Notes under the pieces: model-generated
What the model was told of the DNA's origin: nothing
Databases searched by the model: none
The model's input: the letters and a program-made list of their open reading frames with translations, nothing else
Source of the DNA: Desulfosporosinus youngiae DSM 17734
GTDB taxonomy: Bacteria; Bacillota; Desulfitobacteriia; Desulfitobacteriales; Desulfitobacteriaceae
Assembly (NCBI RefSeq): GCF_000244895.1
Contig: NZ_CM001441.1
Location: forward strand, 5,557,417-5,621,416
Reading direction: 5' to 3'
Length of the DNA stretch: 64,000 nucleotides
Part shown: one piece after another, positions 10,793-19,308 of the stretch
How the letters are laid out: each line of letters starts with the position of its first letter
How positions within the stretch are numbered: the stretch's first letter is position 1
Position numbers and translations under genes: made by a program

Positions 10793-12154
10793 TTACTTAA
10801 GATATTCACCCTGGGGCGTTTTAATAATTCTTTGAATCTTTTCTTCTGCACCTGTTGCTGCATTCAGGTAGACGAGATATTCTTCTCCCTGATACCGCCC
10901 TTTGAACTCATAACAATAAACTTCTTGATTTCCGCTTTTAGCAATGACTGCCAAGCGTCTTTCGAGGACCTCAAAATTCGGCCGCAGCTTGCGCAGGGCT
11001 TGATCCATAGTTATTTTCGCAGGGAAATTCCGTGTGTGATGGAAGGCATAATAGGGTGAGGCATCTAATCCAATCAGCTGGCCATTATCTAAAGCGATCA
11101 TTAAGCGAACTTTATCCGGGTAAATCCTTACCCCGTCCTTTTCCACAACAGCATCAAGCTGTACATAGGCACCGAACTCTTCACTTGAAGTTATCACTAA
11201 TTGCCAGCCTAACCTTTGTAAAGCCTCCCGGGCTTTGTTAGCGGCTTCATCAATATTTATAGTCCGGGGCTCAATCCCGCGTTGATCCCGATACAGCGTA
11301 ATCACGCCGCCTTGACGGCTCACTTCCAAATAAGCATCTTTAAATTTCCAGATATACCCGCCCAGTGCGCCTTGAGACTCCCCCCCAAATTCCGGGGCTG
11401 CATCAGAGTAACCGACTTTATTCAAAAAGTCCCGGGCCTTTTCTAAGGCCTGATCTCGCGTTACATCCCCGGTCGGAAGCCCTAATGGCTTATCCACAAC
11501 ACGGGAAGAGTACTCCCCTGTATACGAAAAGGGGGGAAGCTTTTGCAAACTGGCATCCAACTGGTCCAGTCCGGAACGAACGGATTTAGAAGGCGCCTCC
11601 GACCCGTCAGCGGCCGCTTCAGCAACTTGGGTTCCTAAACCGAGCCGTTGCCTTAAGGTTGGATCAGGGTCCGTCCAAACTAAGTTTTCTGTATCCATTC
11701 TGACGACTAAATCCTGAACCTTTAGGTTGACCGGCATAAGACGTTCATGCATATCATTGAGCGTCTTTTCTTCTTCGGCGGAAATCGTCCCGCCTCCGGC
11801 AATTCTCTGGGCTAACGTCCGGGCAAAATCCCCGGATTGTGTTAAAAACTGACCAACATAACTAAGCCCTGCCTGCTGGGCGGGAATTTGAGCAAAATCC
11901 TTAAGTGCTGCGTCACTGCCGCTTGAGACTTGGCTCAGGTAAAGAACCTTTTGGGACGGATTACCGGCAACATTCCCTTTGGCCATATCCGTCTCCAGCT
12001 GATCAAGATGACTGGCAAAATCGTTTAAGGCCCGGCGATTATTATTTTCTGCGGCAAGACGATATTCCCCCGCCAAACGATATTCATTCCATCCCCAACC
12101 CAAGGCTATTAACAAGGCTAATGCTAAAGCACCGATCCAAAATTTTCTGTGCAT
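10793..12154 (-). CDS. ypeB: Germination protein YpeB
   Basis: A 453-residue spore protein needed to place and protect the cortex-lytic enzyme SleB. Residues 8-22 are a membrane anchor (ALALALLIALGWGW). Then comes a helical N-terminal region, followed by PepSY-like repeats in the C-terminal half (DVTRDQALEKARDFL, then AANKAREALQRLGW and MDQALRKLRPNFEV), ending VYLNAATGAEEKIQRI. It lies 10 bases downstream of sleB, the operon arrangement known from Bacillus. Length and architecture match YpeB. Confidence 0.93.
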   Translation of the reverse strand: MHRKFWIGALALALLIALGWGWNEYRLAGEYRLAAENNNRRALNDFASHLDQLETDMAKGNVAGNPSQKVLYLSQVSSGSDAALKDFAQIPAQQAGLSYVGQFLTQSGDFARTLAQRIAGGGTISAEEEKTLNDMHERLMPVNLKVQDLVVRMDTENLVWTDPDPTLRQRLGLGTQVAEAAADGSEAPSKSVRSGLDQLDASLQKLPPFSYTGEYSSRVVDKPLGLPTGDVTRDQALEKARDFLNKVGYSDAAPEFGGESQGALGGYIWKFKDAYLEVSRQGGVITLYRDQRGIEPRTINIDEAANKAREALQRLGWQLVITSSEEFGAYVQLDAVVEKDGVRIYPDKVRLMIALDNGQLIGLDASPYYAFHHTRNFPAKITMDQALRKLRPNFEVLERRLAVIAKSGNQEVYCYEFKGRYQGEEYLVYLNAATGAEEKIQRIIKTPQGEYLK

Positions 12155-12164
12155 GCTTTACCCC

Positions 12165-12857
12165 CTATTTTGTAAACATATGATTTCCGATCTGTTTTAT
12201 CTGTGGTCTTGACCAAATATACTTATTGGATGTTTTGGCTGGATTAAAAAAGAAGAGTGCTCCGCCGGAAGGGTCGGACCCATTGATGGCTTCTTGAGCG
12301 GCTCGAATCGCAGATGCTGATGGGGGTAAATTGATTTGACCATCATCCACACTGGAAAAGGCCCTTGGCTGATAAATGATATCGGCAACTGTTTTGGGAA
12401 ATGCCGGGTCCGAAATCCGGTTCAGGATGACTGCAGCTACGGCAACTTGCCCAATATAGGGTTCTCCTCTGGCCTCAGCATTGACCGCTCGGGCTAAGAG
12501 ATTGGTATCAATGTTTTTGTACCCGACTGCCTTGCCTGAAGCATTGGTACTCTGCCCTGTCAGGCGCTTTAATTCTTTGACGGTCTGGGCTCCGGCCAAT
12601 CCATCCACTCTTAGCCCGTGTTCCTTTTGAAAGCGTTTAACGGCCGCCTCGGTTTTTGATCCGTACTTTCCGTCAACCGTTCCCACGACGTAACCTAACT
12701 GGACTAGTCTCTTTTGCAGCTCAGTGACTTCAGACCCCTTACTCCCTCTGCCCAGCAAACGATCCCCTAAAGCCGCATAGGCAAACCCGGACAGAGCGAT
12801 GCTTAGTGCTAATCCGATGGCGATAACCATCCCCCACGGTTTGATGTGTACTTTCAT
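12165..12857 (-). CDS. sleB: Spore cortex-lytic enzyme SleB
   Basis: A lytic transglycosylase that opens the spore cortex on germination by cutting muramic-delta-lactam peptidoglycan. The 230 residues comprise a signal peptide (1-28, ending FAYA), a peptidoglycan-binding domain (about 38-98: SEVTELQKRLVQLGY, then DGKYGSKTEAAVKRFQ) and a hydrolase_2 domain (118-230) with the catalytic glutamate Glu128 in AVNAEARGEPYIGQVAVAAV and the end motif KQIGNHMF. It forms a bicistronic operon with ypeB, and a sigma-G-like promoter lies upstream. Confidence 0.95.
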   Translation of the reverse strand: MKVHIKPWGMVIAIGLALSIALSGFAYAALGDRLLGRGSKGSEVTELQKRLVQLGYVVGTVDGKYGSKTEAAVKRFQKEHGLRVDGLAGAQTVKELKRLTGQSTNASGKAVGYKNIDTNLLARAVNAEARGEPYIGQVAVAAVILNRISDPAFPKTVADIIYQPRAFSSVDDGQINLPPSASAIRAAQEAINGSDPSGGALFFFNPAKTSNKYIWSRPQIKQIGNHMFTK

Positions 12858-12886
12858 ACCCTCACCTCACTTTATTTAATAGTCTT

Positions 12887-12917
12887 TAGTGTGGCAAAAG
12901 TTCGAAGAAATTATCCA
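12887..12917 (-). promoter_or_regulatory. Candidate sigma-G promoter for sleB-ypeB
   Basis: Read on the minus strand, TGGATA (12917-12912) and CACACTA (12893-12887) are separated by 18 bases, close to the sigma-G consensus TGAATA and CATACTA. It ends about 30 bases before the sleB start codon. SleB is made in the forespore in known spore formers, which fits. No experimental support. Confidence 0.5.
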
Positions 12918-12931
12918 ACATCCCCCTAATT

Positions 12932-13340
12932 TAAAGAAAACTTTCCCGGTGCCGGGTCCGCGGGCCCCGGAAAGTCCGGCCTGCCTTAGTCTGCCATGCC
13001 GCTAAGGCGGCACCAGCAGAGGATGAAAACGGGAGTAGAGTACTCCCGGGTCGGGCGGCTTCGTCCACATCCGCTCACCGCAGCACTCCGAGGCTCGCCC
13101 ACTCGCCGGTGCGGGACTCCGCCAAACCTCCGGGTAATACCTGATGTGAACCCGTGGCTCCGTTTCCCCGCACTGTCTTGTGGGCTTTTACCGCCTCTCC
13201 ATGCAATGGGTTCGCTTCTGTGGACGAAGCTGCCCTGCTTACGGGTCTGGGGATTTTTCTGCATGTCTTTCGGGTCTTTAATTTTTCAGAGTAGCCTGCC
13301 ATGCTGCCGCCGCAGCACCATCAGATGATGAAAAATGCAG
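12932..13340. ncRNA. GC-rich, highly folded intergenic element (candidate structured RNA or mobile repeat)
   Basis: About 400 bases far richer in GC than the flanks lie between sleB and the gene at 13417. Several short stems are visible, for example GCCGC-taag-GCGGC near 13000 and CCGGGTCCGCGGGCCCCGG near 12955. A longer-range pair joins GCTTCGTCCACA (about 13049-13061) with TGTGGACGAAGC (about 13219-13231). A 39-base motif at 12992-13030, starting TGCCATGCCGC, recurs diverged at 13297-13335 starting TGCCATGCTGC. The ORFs crossing it are Arg/Ser/Pro-rich and low-complexity, with no ribosome sites, so I treat it as non-coding. Strand and function are unknown. Confidence 0.5.
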
Positions 13341-13369
13341 CATGGGGATCTGATCGCAGAAATTAAAAA

Positions 13370-13392
13370 GCCACAGGGTTAAACCCCATGGC
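13370..13392 (-). terminator. Intrinsic terminator of the floA operon
   Basis: On the minus strand GCCATGGGGTT pairs with AACCCTGTGGC with one mismatch and is followed at once by TTTTTAATTT. It sits just after the stop of the last gene (13417). Confidence 0.75.
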
Positions 13393-13416
13393 AATTATTT
13401 GTACAAACTTTTTGAT

Positions 13417-13935
13417 TTAGGACCGAGGACCTCTGAAAGGACGCAGGGCCCTTGGTTTCCCTAGAATTTCCGACCAGATGACCCCCTGAACAAGATCAGT
13501 ATCTCTCAGAGAAAAACAGGGAGTGCTCGGGACCTGAGCACCTCTGGGCATTGTATCTATACCGGGCATCTCTTCACCGGCACTTGTTCCTTTACTTCCT
13601 TGAGTAATCCCGGCCCCTTGAATTCCCCCGCTGTCAAGTATCCCTTCCGTTTGCATAGGATCCTTCGGACGATTCTCGGCTTCGTCTGCTTTCGAAGGTT
13701 CCGCATAGGCAGTCCACTCTTCCGCTTGTCGGGAGGCCTCTTTCAAGGCCTGCTGCATCTGTTCGCGCCAAGACCCCCGGGACGCTTCCTGCCAAACCTC
13801 TCTGATTGAGCGGCCATCCGGCGATTTAGGCGGATCGGGGAATTTCCCGGCCGGCTTTCGATTATCCTTCTTCAGAAGGGAGAGGACCAACTGATAAATC
13901 ACCCAAATGATGATTACAACTGTGAAGGATGTCAT
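13417..13935 (-). CDS. Membrane-anchored hypothetical protein of the floA operon
   Basis: A 172-residue protein with one N-terminal transmembrane helix (residues 3-20, TSFTVVIIIWVIYQLVLSLL), then a basic stretch and a long, probably disordered, Pro/Gly/Glu-rich tail. I do not recognise a family. It starts 8 bases after floA on the same strand, so it is probably the third gene of the nfeD-floA unit and may act at the same membrane domains; that is inference from position only. Confidence 0.65.
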   Translation of the reverse strand: MTSFTVVIIIWVIYQLVLSLLKKDNRKPAGKFPDPPKSPDGRSIREVWQEASRGSWREQMQQALKEASRQAEEWTAYAEPSKADEAENRPKDPMQTEGILDSGGIQGAGITQGSKGTSAGEEMPGIDTMPRGAQVPSTPCFSLRDTDLVQGVIWSEILGKPRALRPFRGPRS

Positions 13936-13943
13936 GACCTCAC

Positions 13944-14939
13944 CTACTTCTTCTGACTATCATTTTCAGGTTTCACTTTACCCGTCTGAGCAATGTTTCC
14001 CCTCATCTCAGTATCCGATATTATATTTTGCATGTTGTAATAATCCATAACCCCCAGCTTGCCTTCACGCAAGGCTTGAGCCATAGCTCTGGGAACTTCG
14101 GCTTCCGCTTCGACAACCTTTGCCCGCATCTCTTCTACCGATGCTCTCATTTCTTGTTCTTTAGCAACGGCCATCGCACGACGCTCTTCTGCCTTAGCCT
14201 GGGCAATACGTTTATCAGCTTCAGCTTGGTCCATTTGCAGCTCTGCACCAATGTTTTTGCCGACTTCTACATCCGCAATATCAATGGATAAGATTTCAAA
14301 TGCAGTCCCCGCATCCAGCCCTTTATCTAAAACTGTACGAGAAATTGAATCCGGCTTCTCTAAGACATCTTTATGTGAGGACGAAGATCCAATACTTGTT
14401 ACAATTCCTTCCCCAACACGGGCAATAATCGTTTCTTCACCGGCACCACCCACAAGCCGGTCAATATTAGCCCGCACTGTCACCTTGGCGCTTACTTTCA
14501 GCTCAATTCCATTTTGCGCCACAGCGGAAACAGTAGGAGTTTCAATAACCTTTGGGTTAACAGACATTTGAACGGCTTCCAGGACGTCCCGGCCTGCCAG
14601 GTCGATAGCCGCCGCCCGTTCAAACTGAAGCGGAATCGCTGCACGTTCTGCTGCAATTAAGGCATTGACCACTCTATCAACATTTCCGCCCGCCAGATAG
14701 TGGGCTTCAAGTTGATTGGTTGTAATTGACAATCCTGCTTTATGGGCTTTAATCAAAGGATTTACGATTTTCGATGGAACTACCCGACGTAATCTCATAC
14801 CAACTAAGGTAAAGATCCCTACATTAACCCCTGCGGCTAAGGCCGATATCCAAAGCCCTACAGGAATAAAGGTGAGAAGTACACTTAAGAAGACTATACC
14901 TAAAAAAAACAGAGCAAGCGTTACAAATAATGGACTCAT
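13944..14939 (-). CDS. floA: Flotillin-like protein FloA
   Basis: A 331-residue scaffold of bacterial functional membrane microdomains (YqfA family). The N-terminal hairpin membrane segment (residues 5-45, [20 protein letters not shown]) is followed by [16 protein letters not shown], a PHB-like domain ([23 protein letters not shown]) and a C-terminal Ala/Glu/Arg-rich coiled coil ([46 protein letters not shown]). It lies directly downstream of the NfeD-like gene, the standard floA/nfeD pairing. Confidence 0.95.
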   Translation of the reverse strand: MSPLFVTLALFFLGIVFLSVLLTFIPVGLWISALAAGVNVGIFTLVGMRLRRVVPSKIVNPLIKAHKAGLSITTNQLEAHYLAGGNVDRVVNALIAAERAAIPLQFERAAAIDLAGRDVLEAVQMSVNPKVIETPTVSAVAQNGIELKVSAKVTVRANIDRLVGGAGEETIIARVGEGIVTSIGSSSSHKDVLEKPDSISRTVLDKGLDAGTAFEILSIDIADVEVGKNIGAELQMDQAEADKRIAQAKAEERRAMAVAKEQEMRASVEEMRAKVVEAEAEVPRAMAQALREGKLGVMDYYNMQNIISDTEMRGNIAQTGKVKPENDSQKK

Positions 14940-14974
14940 AGTTTGCCCGGCCGAAACCGAGCTTCACCTCCTTA

Positions 14975-15463
14975 TTACTTTTCTTCCCTAACAATGATCC
15001 GGGTCCCTTCAACCCCAATGATTCTGATTGAGGTTCCGATTCCGATAAATCCTCCTTCCGTTACGACATCCAAATGCACACCGTTAAAATCGCCGGTTCC
15101 AGCCGGACGTAATTGTGTAAGAGCTATGCCGACTTGTCCCAAATACATTTCGTATTGGGGTTTAGGAGCGACATATCCCTCATTAGATGTTTGGCGTGTG
15201 CTTAAAGAGAACTTTTTCCATATGCGCCGTGTCCTGGGTAAGCGAAAACTCAGGTAGATGATAAACCCTAAGACAGTTATGGCCCCGGCTGTAAAAATTA
15301 ATCCTTCTAATAATGAATCTGTCACTAGAAAGATTCCTGTAATTAAGGCGGCCATCCCAAGTATGCCGCTAACTCCAAAACCAGGGATGACGAACACCTC
15401 AATCGCCAACAGAGCAACTCCTACCAAAATTAATGCGACAATAATGCCCTGTGACACTGCCAT
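14975..15463 (-). CDS. NfeD-family membrane protein
   Basis: A 162-residue short NfeD protein. Three to four transmembrane helices fill residues 5-70 (GIIVALILVGVALLAIEVFVIPGFGVSGILG and two more). A C-terminal OB-fold domain begins around residue 100 (YLGQVGIALTQLRPAGTGDF, then VVTEGGFIGIGTSIRI). It lacks the ClpP-like protease domain of long NfeD proteins. Pairing with floA 35 bases downstream is the conserved context; NfeD partners are thought to help the flotillin scaffold. Confidence 0.9.
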   Translation of the reverse strand: MAVSQGIIVALILVGVALLAIEVFVIPGFGVSGILGMAALITGIFLVTDSLLEGLIFTAGAITVLGFIIYLSFRLPRTRRIWKKFSLSTRQTSNEGYVAPKPQYEMYLGQVGIALTQLRPAGTGDFNGVHLDVVTEGGFIGIGTSIRIIGVEGTRIIVREEK

Positions 15464-15493
15464 CTCCTCCTTCCTTTAAGCTAAGCATTCTAT

Positions 15494-16084
15494 TTATATG
15501 GTTTCGTTTTTGGAACCCAGGTTATTTAACCACCGCTTAGCAATTTGTTTATATAAATTGGCTCTTGCCAATAAATTTAGAATAACCAGGGTGGTCGCGA
15601 CTTTTTCTTTGTCCTCCTCAATCATCTCCTCGCCGGCAAGTAGTTCTTCCACTTCTTTCTCTAATTCCTGGAGAGATTTCTCCCAGTCCATCTGAGACCA
15701 ATCAAAAATTTCACTATAGTATCGATAAAGCTTGGTCGGATTAATACGGTCATCTGAGGTGTCTAAAAGATTTTCATTAACATATCCTAGTAAATGGGAA
15801 ACCTCTTCCAGAGACAGGATATTGCGCAAATCATTGATCAGCAAAACATTGGCTACTTGTTCACGATTATATTTTTTCTTCAGAGGGTGGGGAAGATACT
15901 TACGTCTAACCCAATTCTGTACTTGAGTGGGATTAATATCGTTCTGACTGACACGCTTAGCAACTTCAACAACCTGGGCGAGCATCATCGTATCCAATTC
16001 TAAATAAGGCAGTGCCTTTTGCTTAGGCTCAAAGTTATTTAATACCTTGCGAATAGCTTCAAAGTGCTTTGACACAAATTTCAC
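15494..16084 (-). CDS. DUF1836 family putative regulator
   Basis: A 196-residue cytosolic protein. Residues 25-115 hold a MerR-like helix-turn-helix (VAKRVSQNDINPTQVQNWVRRKYLPHPLKKKYNREQ, then VLLINDLRNILSLEEVSHLLGYVN), the signature of DUF1836. The C-terminal half is helical and acidic. Family members are predicted DNA-binding proteins of low-GC Gram-positives without known targets. It is 30 bases upstream of the nfeD-like gene on the same strand, so it might be part of that unit. A 240-base AT-rich gap separates it from the divergent radical SAM gene. Confidence 0.8.
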   Translation of the reverse strand: MKFVSKHFEAIRKVLNNFEPKQKALPYLELDTMMLAQVVEVAKRVSQNDINPTQVQNWVRRKYLPHPLKKKYNREQVANVLLINDLRNILSLEEVSHLLGYVNENLLDTSDDRINPTKLYRYYSEIFDWSQMDWEKSLQELEKEVEELLAGEEMIEEDKEKVATTLVILNLLARANLYKQIAKRWLNNLGSKNETI

Positions 16085-16326
16085 CTACTTATGTTTGTCT
16101 TAGGTTGAGATTAATTATTCTGCCTTAATTCTGCCGATTGATTGATAATCAACTTCCTTAAATATATTATATGATTATCATGATCACATGTCAAGATCAT
16201 TAATTAGATTTTTGGTGATTAATTCGATTCTAAAATAAAGTTTTAATCCCCTGAAAATCGGCAGGTACTCACCTCATCTTTGTAGAAAGAGATTTTAATA
16301 CTAAACTAGTTAGGAGTTGAGAAACT

Positions 16327-17202
16327 ATGTTTTATGAAGGAACTATTTATCGCCCGCCAAGTGAGGCGAAAAGTTTTATTTTACAGATCACTGTCGGATG
16401 CCGGCACAACGCTTGTACATTCTGTTCGATGTACAAGGACAAATCCTTTCGGATTAAAACCCGCGCAGAAATTAAGGAGATTATCGATCTAGCCCAAGCC
16501 CAAGACTCGGATGCAGAGCGAATTTTTTTAGCGGATGGAGACGCGCTCGCGGTTGATACTCCACTATTAATTGAGATACTTGATCAACTTTATGAAAAAT
16601 TTCCCCGTCTTAAACGGGTTGGAATTTACGGAGGCCCAAAAGACATTCTTGCTAAGACCCCCCAGGAATTATCAGAATTAAAAGCCCACGGTCTTCAAAT
16701 TGTTTATTTGGGCGTCGAAAGCGGCAACGAAGACATTTTGAAATCGATTTGCAAAGGGGTTACTGCTCAGCAAATGGTAGAAGCCGGGCAAAAGGCTAAA
16801 GCCAGCGGTCTGATTCTATCATGCACTGTTATTCTTGGACTGGGAGGAAAAGCCCGCTCACATGAGCATGCCCTTGATACCGCTAAGGTTATCAGTGAGA
16901 TAGACCCTGAATACTTAGGGGCTTTAACCTTAATGATAGAGCCGCAGGCACCCTTGGCTAAAGCCATTGAAAAAGGTACTTTCCAGCTCCTTACTCCCTT
17001 CGAATCCTTAACCGAGCTTCGGACCCTCCTCGGAGCGCTTAATGTATCCCACTGCGTGTTTAGGAGCAACCATGCCTCTAATTACTTGCCGCTGCGGGCA
17101 ACCCTTCCCCAAGACCGCGATCATATTTTGCAAACACTTGATAGTGTGATAAACGATCAAGCCACAGAGCGTCTTCGCCCGGATTATTGGAGGGGGCTCT
17201 AG
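16327..17202 (+). CDS. Radical SAM protein of unknown substrate
   Basis: A 291-residue protein with the radical SAM core. The cluster cysteines are Cys25, Cys30 and Cys33 in CRHNACTFC, a C-x4-C-x2-C spacing instead of the usual C-x3-C-x2-C. The downstream GIYGGPKDIL, YLGVESGNEDIL and ILGLGG segments give the SAM-binding strands. No extra iron-sulfur or B12 domain is present. Related proteins are often annotated as HemN-like or as COG1032 members, but the substrate is unknown. It stands alone on the plus strand and is followed by an intrinsic terminator. Confidence 0.85.
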   Translation: MFYEGTIYRPPSEAKSFILQITVGCRHNACTFCSMYKDKSFRIKTRAEIKEIIDLAQAQDSDAERIFLADGDALAVDTPLLIEILDQLYEKFPRLKRVGIYGGPKDILAKTPQELSELKAHGLQIVYLGVESGNEDILKSICKGVTAQQMVEAGQKAKASGLILSCTVILGLGGKARSHEHALDTAKVISEIDPEYLGALTLMIEPQAPLAKAIEKGTFQLLTPFESLTELRTLLGALNVSHCVFRSNHASNYLPLRATLPQDRDHILQTLDSVINDQATERLRPDYWRGL

Positions 17203-17227
17203 AACTGCGGACTGAGAAAACAAAAAA

Positions 17228-17252
17228 CAAAAATTGATCAACTCAATTTTTG
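17228..17252 (+). terminator. Intrinsic terminator after the radical SAM gene
   Basis: CAAAAATTGA (17228-17237) pairs with TCAATTTTTG (17243-17252), followed by CTTTTGCTTTTATG. Position 26 bases after the stop codon fits. Confidence 0.75.
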
Positions 17253-17399
17253 CTTTTGCTTTTATGTTTTATAACTTCTTCAGCGTATATTACAGCCTTA
17301 CTCTCCCCATTCAATGGATCCATTATGACTTAACTAATTTGAAACCCTTTGAATGGTTGGGGCTTACACCTGGACAACCTTTCCGGATACCCTGATACT

Positions 17400-18539
17400 C
17401 TAGCCAAGCCTTCTTCTATTGACCAATCTAAACATCCCTTCCACAGCACGTTCCGTAGAATGGCCTGGCAAAGCGCCGACTGCTTTCCTTCGCATTTTCT
17501 CGACTTCCTCAGGATTCCTTAAAAAATAGTTTATAAGCCGGCCTAATTCCGCTTCGGTTTCGGCGACGATCCCTGCGCCAATCTTTTGAACATAGTGAGC
17601 ATTTTCCTCTTCCTGACCAGGTATTGGTTTGTAAATAATCAGCGGCAGCTGCTTGGTCAAGGCCTCAGAAACCGTTAACCCACCCGCCTTAGTAATAATC
17701 AGGTCAGAAGCCGTCATTAATTCCTCCACATTATGAACATAGTTTAACCGTTTAATCGGGTTACGCGCCTGGGAGATTACGGCGTTTAGAGAATGATATA
17801 AATTTTTGTTTTTGCCACATACAATAATTGCCTGAACCGGGACAGAGGAATCTGCCAACTTTTTGCAAATCCTATTGGCACTTTTTAAAACTCCATATGA
17901 CCCTCCCATTACTAAAAAAGTAGGACGATCCAATTTTAGACCTAATTCAGCCAGGATGTCCTCCCGCTCAATTTTTTCTTCGAATTTTAAGCTTACCGGT
18001 ATCCCTGTCACATTTATACGTGAACTCTCAATTCCCCAGGCTAATAAACTATCCCTGACCTCTGAACAAGCCACAATATAGAGATCAACACTAGGATGCA
18101 CCCAATGACTGTGTAGCGTATAATCCGTAATGACCGTGATCACAGGAACCTGCAGAAGCTTTTCATATCTTAATTGGGCTAAGACGGAAGAAACCGTGGG
18201 ATAAGTACAGACAATAAAATCCGGCTCAAGCTCTCGAATGTATTTAAGAAATTCATTTCTGCCTAATTTATTCAAAAAACGCTGGCTCACTGATTGTGGC
18301 TGAACCATCGATGTTTTATAATAAAATCTCCCCCAGAGTTTGGGGATATGATTAATAATTTCTCCATAAATATTTTTAATCATTGTATTAATCGTTTTAT
18401 TCAAAAAATCCCCAAAATCAAGGTGTATAATTTTAGCGGAAGGTTCCTGAATTCGTATCCCCTCAATAACGGCTTCAGCCGCCCGCAAATGTCCATTCCC
18501 AAACGATGCGGAGAATACGAGAACCTTTAATTGTTTCAA
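17400..18539 (-). CDS. Processive diacylglycerol-type glycosyltransferase (MGDG synthase / UgtP family)
   Basis: A 379-residue GT28-type glycosyltransferase. The N-terminal domain begins VLVFSASFGNGHLRAAEAV, the MGDG-synthase signature, with DFIVCTYPTVSSVL later. The C-terminal nucleotide-sugar domain has FLVMGGSYGVLKS, IIVCGKNKNLY, DLIITKAGGLTVSEAL and PIPGQEEENAHYV. Enzymes of this kind move glucose or galactose from UDP-sugar to diacylglycerol for glycolipids and lipoteichoic acid anchors. It is associated with the inner membrane face but has no transmembrane helix. Sugar and acceptor cannot be read from sequence. Confidence 0.87.
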   Translation of the reverse strand: MKQLKVLVFSASFGNGHLRAAEAVIEGIRIQEPSAKIIHLDFGDFLNKTINTMIKNIYGEIINHIPKLWGRFYYKTSMVQPQSVSQRFLNKLGRNEFLKYIRELEPDFIVCTYPTVSSVLAQLRYEKLLQVPVITVITDYTLHSHWVHPSVDLYIVACSEVRDSLLAWGIESSRINVTGIPVSLKFEEKIEREDILAELGLKLDRPTFLVMGGSYGVLKSANRICKKLADSSVPVQAIIVCGKNKNLYHSLNAVISQARNPIKRLNYVHNVEELMTASDLIITKAGGLTVSEALTKQLPLIIYKPIPGQEEENAHYVQKIGAGIVAETEAELGRLINYFLRNPEEVEKMRRKAVGALPGHSTERAVEGMFRLVNRRRLG

Positions 18540-18723
18540 AGCTGTTACATCCCCCTTTCAGCCTTATAATAAATACCCATTAAAAACCAAATCAGGACAA
18601 GTTAGAAGGTTATAAATTCTATTATAGGGATATCCTTCTTAAAAGGAAAGCGGATAATTAGCTATTTCCATCCGAACTACCCCGAAACAACAGCCTTTAT
18701 AAGCTTAGAAGGAGTATACATGA

Positions 18724-19200
18724 ATGTCTCATAAAACAAACGCGGCACGTATTTTAGATAAGAGTAGAATACCCTATGAATTAAAAGAATACGCGTTCGA
18801 TGAATCTGATTTATCCGCCGTTACTGCTGCTCAAAAGGTTGGCCTGAACATAGAACAAGTCTACAAAACCTTAGTAGCCCGCGGTGACAAAACAGGGGTC
18901 ATCGTCGCTTGTATCCAAGGAGATCATGAGCTCTATCTCAAAGGATTAGCTGCACTTAGCGGCAATAAAAAAGTTGAGGTTGTCCCTCTTAAGGAAGTTC
19001 AACCGCTGACCGGCTATATCCGAGGCGGTGTATCTCCCATCGGAATGAAGAAAAACTATCCGGTTTTCATGGATTCTGCCCTAACAAAACTAGAAAAAGT
19101 TTCAGTCAGCGCAGGTTTACGCGGGCTTCAGCTCTTATTAAATCCCCAGGATTTAATCAATGTGACCAAGGCAAAACTGGGAAATATCTCAACAGAATGA
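18724..19200 (+). CDS. ybaK: Cys-tRNA(Pro)/Cys-tRNA(Cys) deacylase YbaK
   Basis: A 158-residue trans-editing protein of the YbaK/EbsC family that removes cysteine mischarged on tRNA-Pro. Typical features are KTNAARILDKSRIPYEL at the start, the conserved lysine in VYKTLVARGDK, and YIRGGVSPIGMKKNYPVF, followed by SAGLRGLQLLLNPQDLI. Full length for the family. It starts a plus-strand unit divergent from the glycosyltransferase gene; AGAAGGAG precedes the start. Confidence 0.93.
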   Translation: MSHKTNAARILDKSRIPYELKEYAFDESDLSAVTAAQKVGLNIEQVYKTLVARGDKTGVIVACIQGDHELYLKGLAALSGNKKVEVVPLKEVQPLTGYIRGGVSPIGMKKNYPVFMDSALTKLEKVSVSAGLRGLQLLLNPQDLINVTKAKLGNISTE

Positions 19201-19229
19201 CAGGGGTGCCTGCCTGACGCACAGAAAAA

Positions 19230-19247
19230 GGGTGCCCACCGGCACCC
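19230..19247 (+). terminator. Intrinsic terminator of ybaK
   Basis: GGGTGCC (19230-19236) and GGCACCC (19241-19247) form a 7-bp GC-rich stem, 30 bases after the ybaK stop; a T-run follows after 11 bases. It lies between convergent genes. Confidence 0.65.
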
Positions 19248-19308
19248 CAAACAATAAATTTTTTTCTATGTATTAAGGGTTTATTAAAAATTTACTTTAC
19301 AAATCAAC

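Noticed and set aside
12986-13328. Two overlapping ORFs of 92-110 codons, one on each strand, in the GC-rich element
   Set aside because: They overlap on opposite strands, have no ribosome sites and encode Arg/Ser/Pro-rich sequence; they follow from the high GC content of a folded element.
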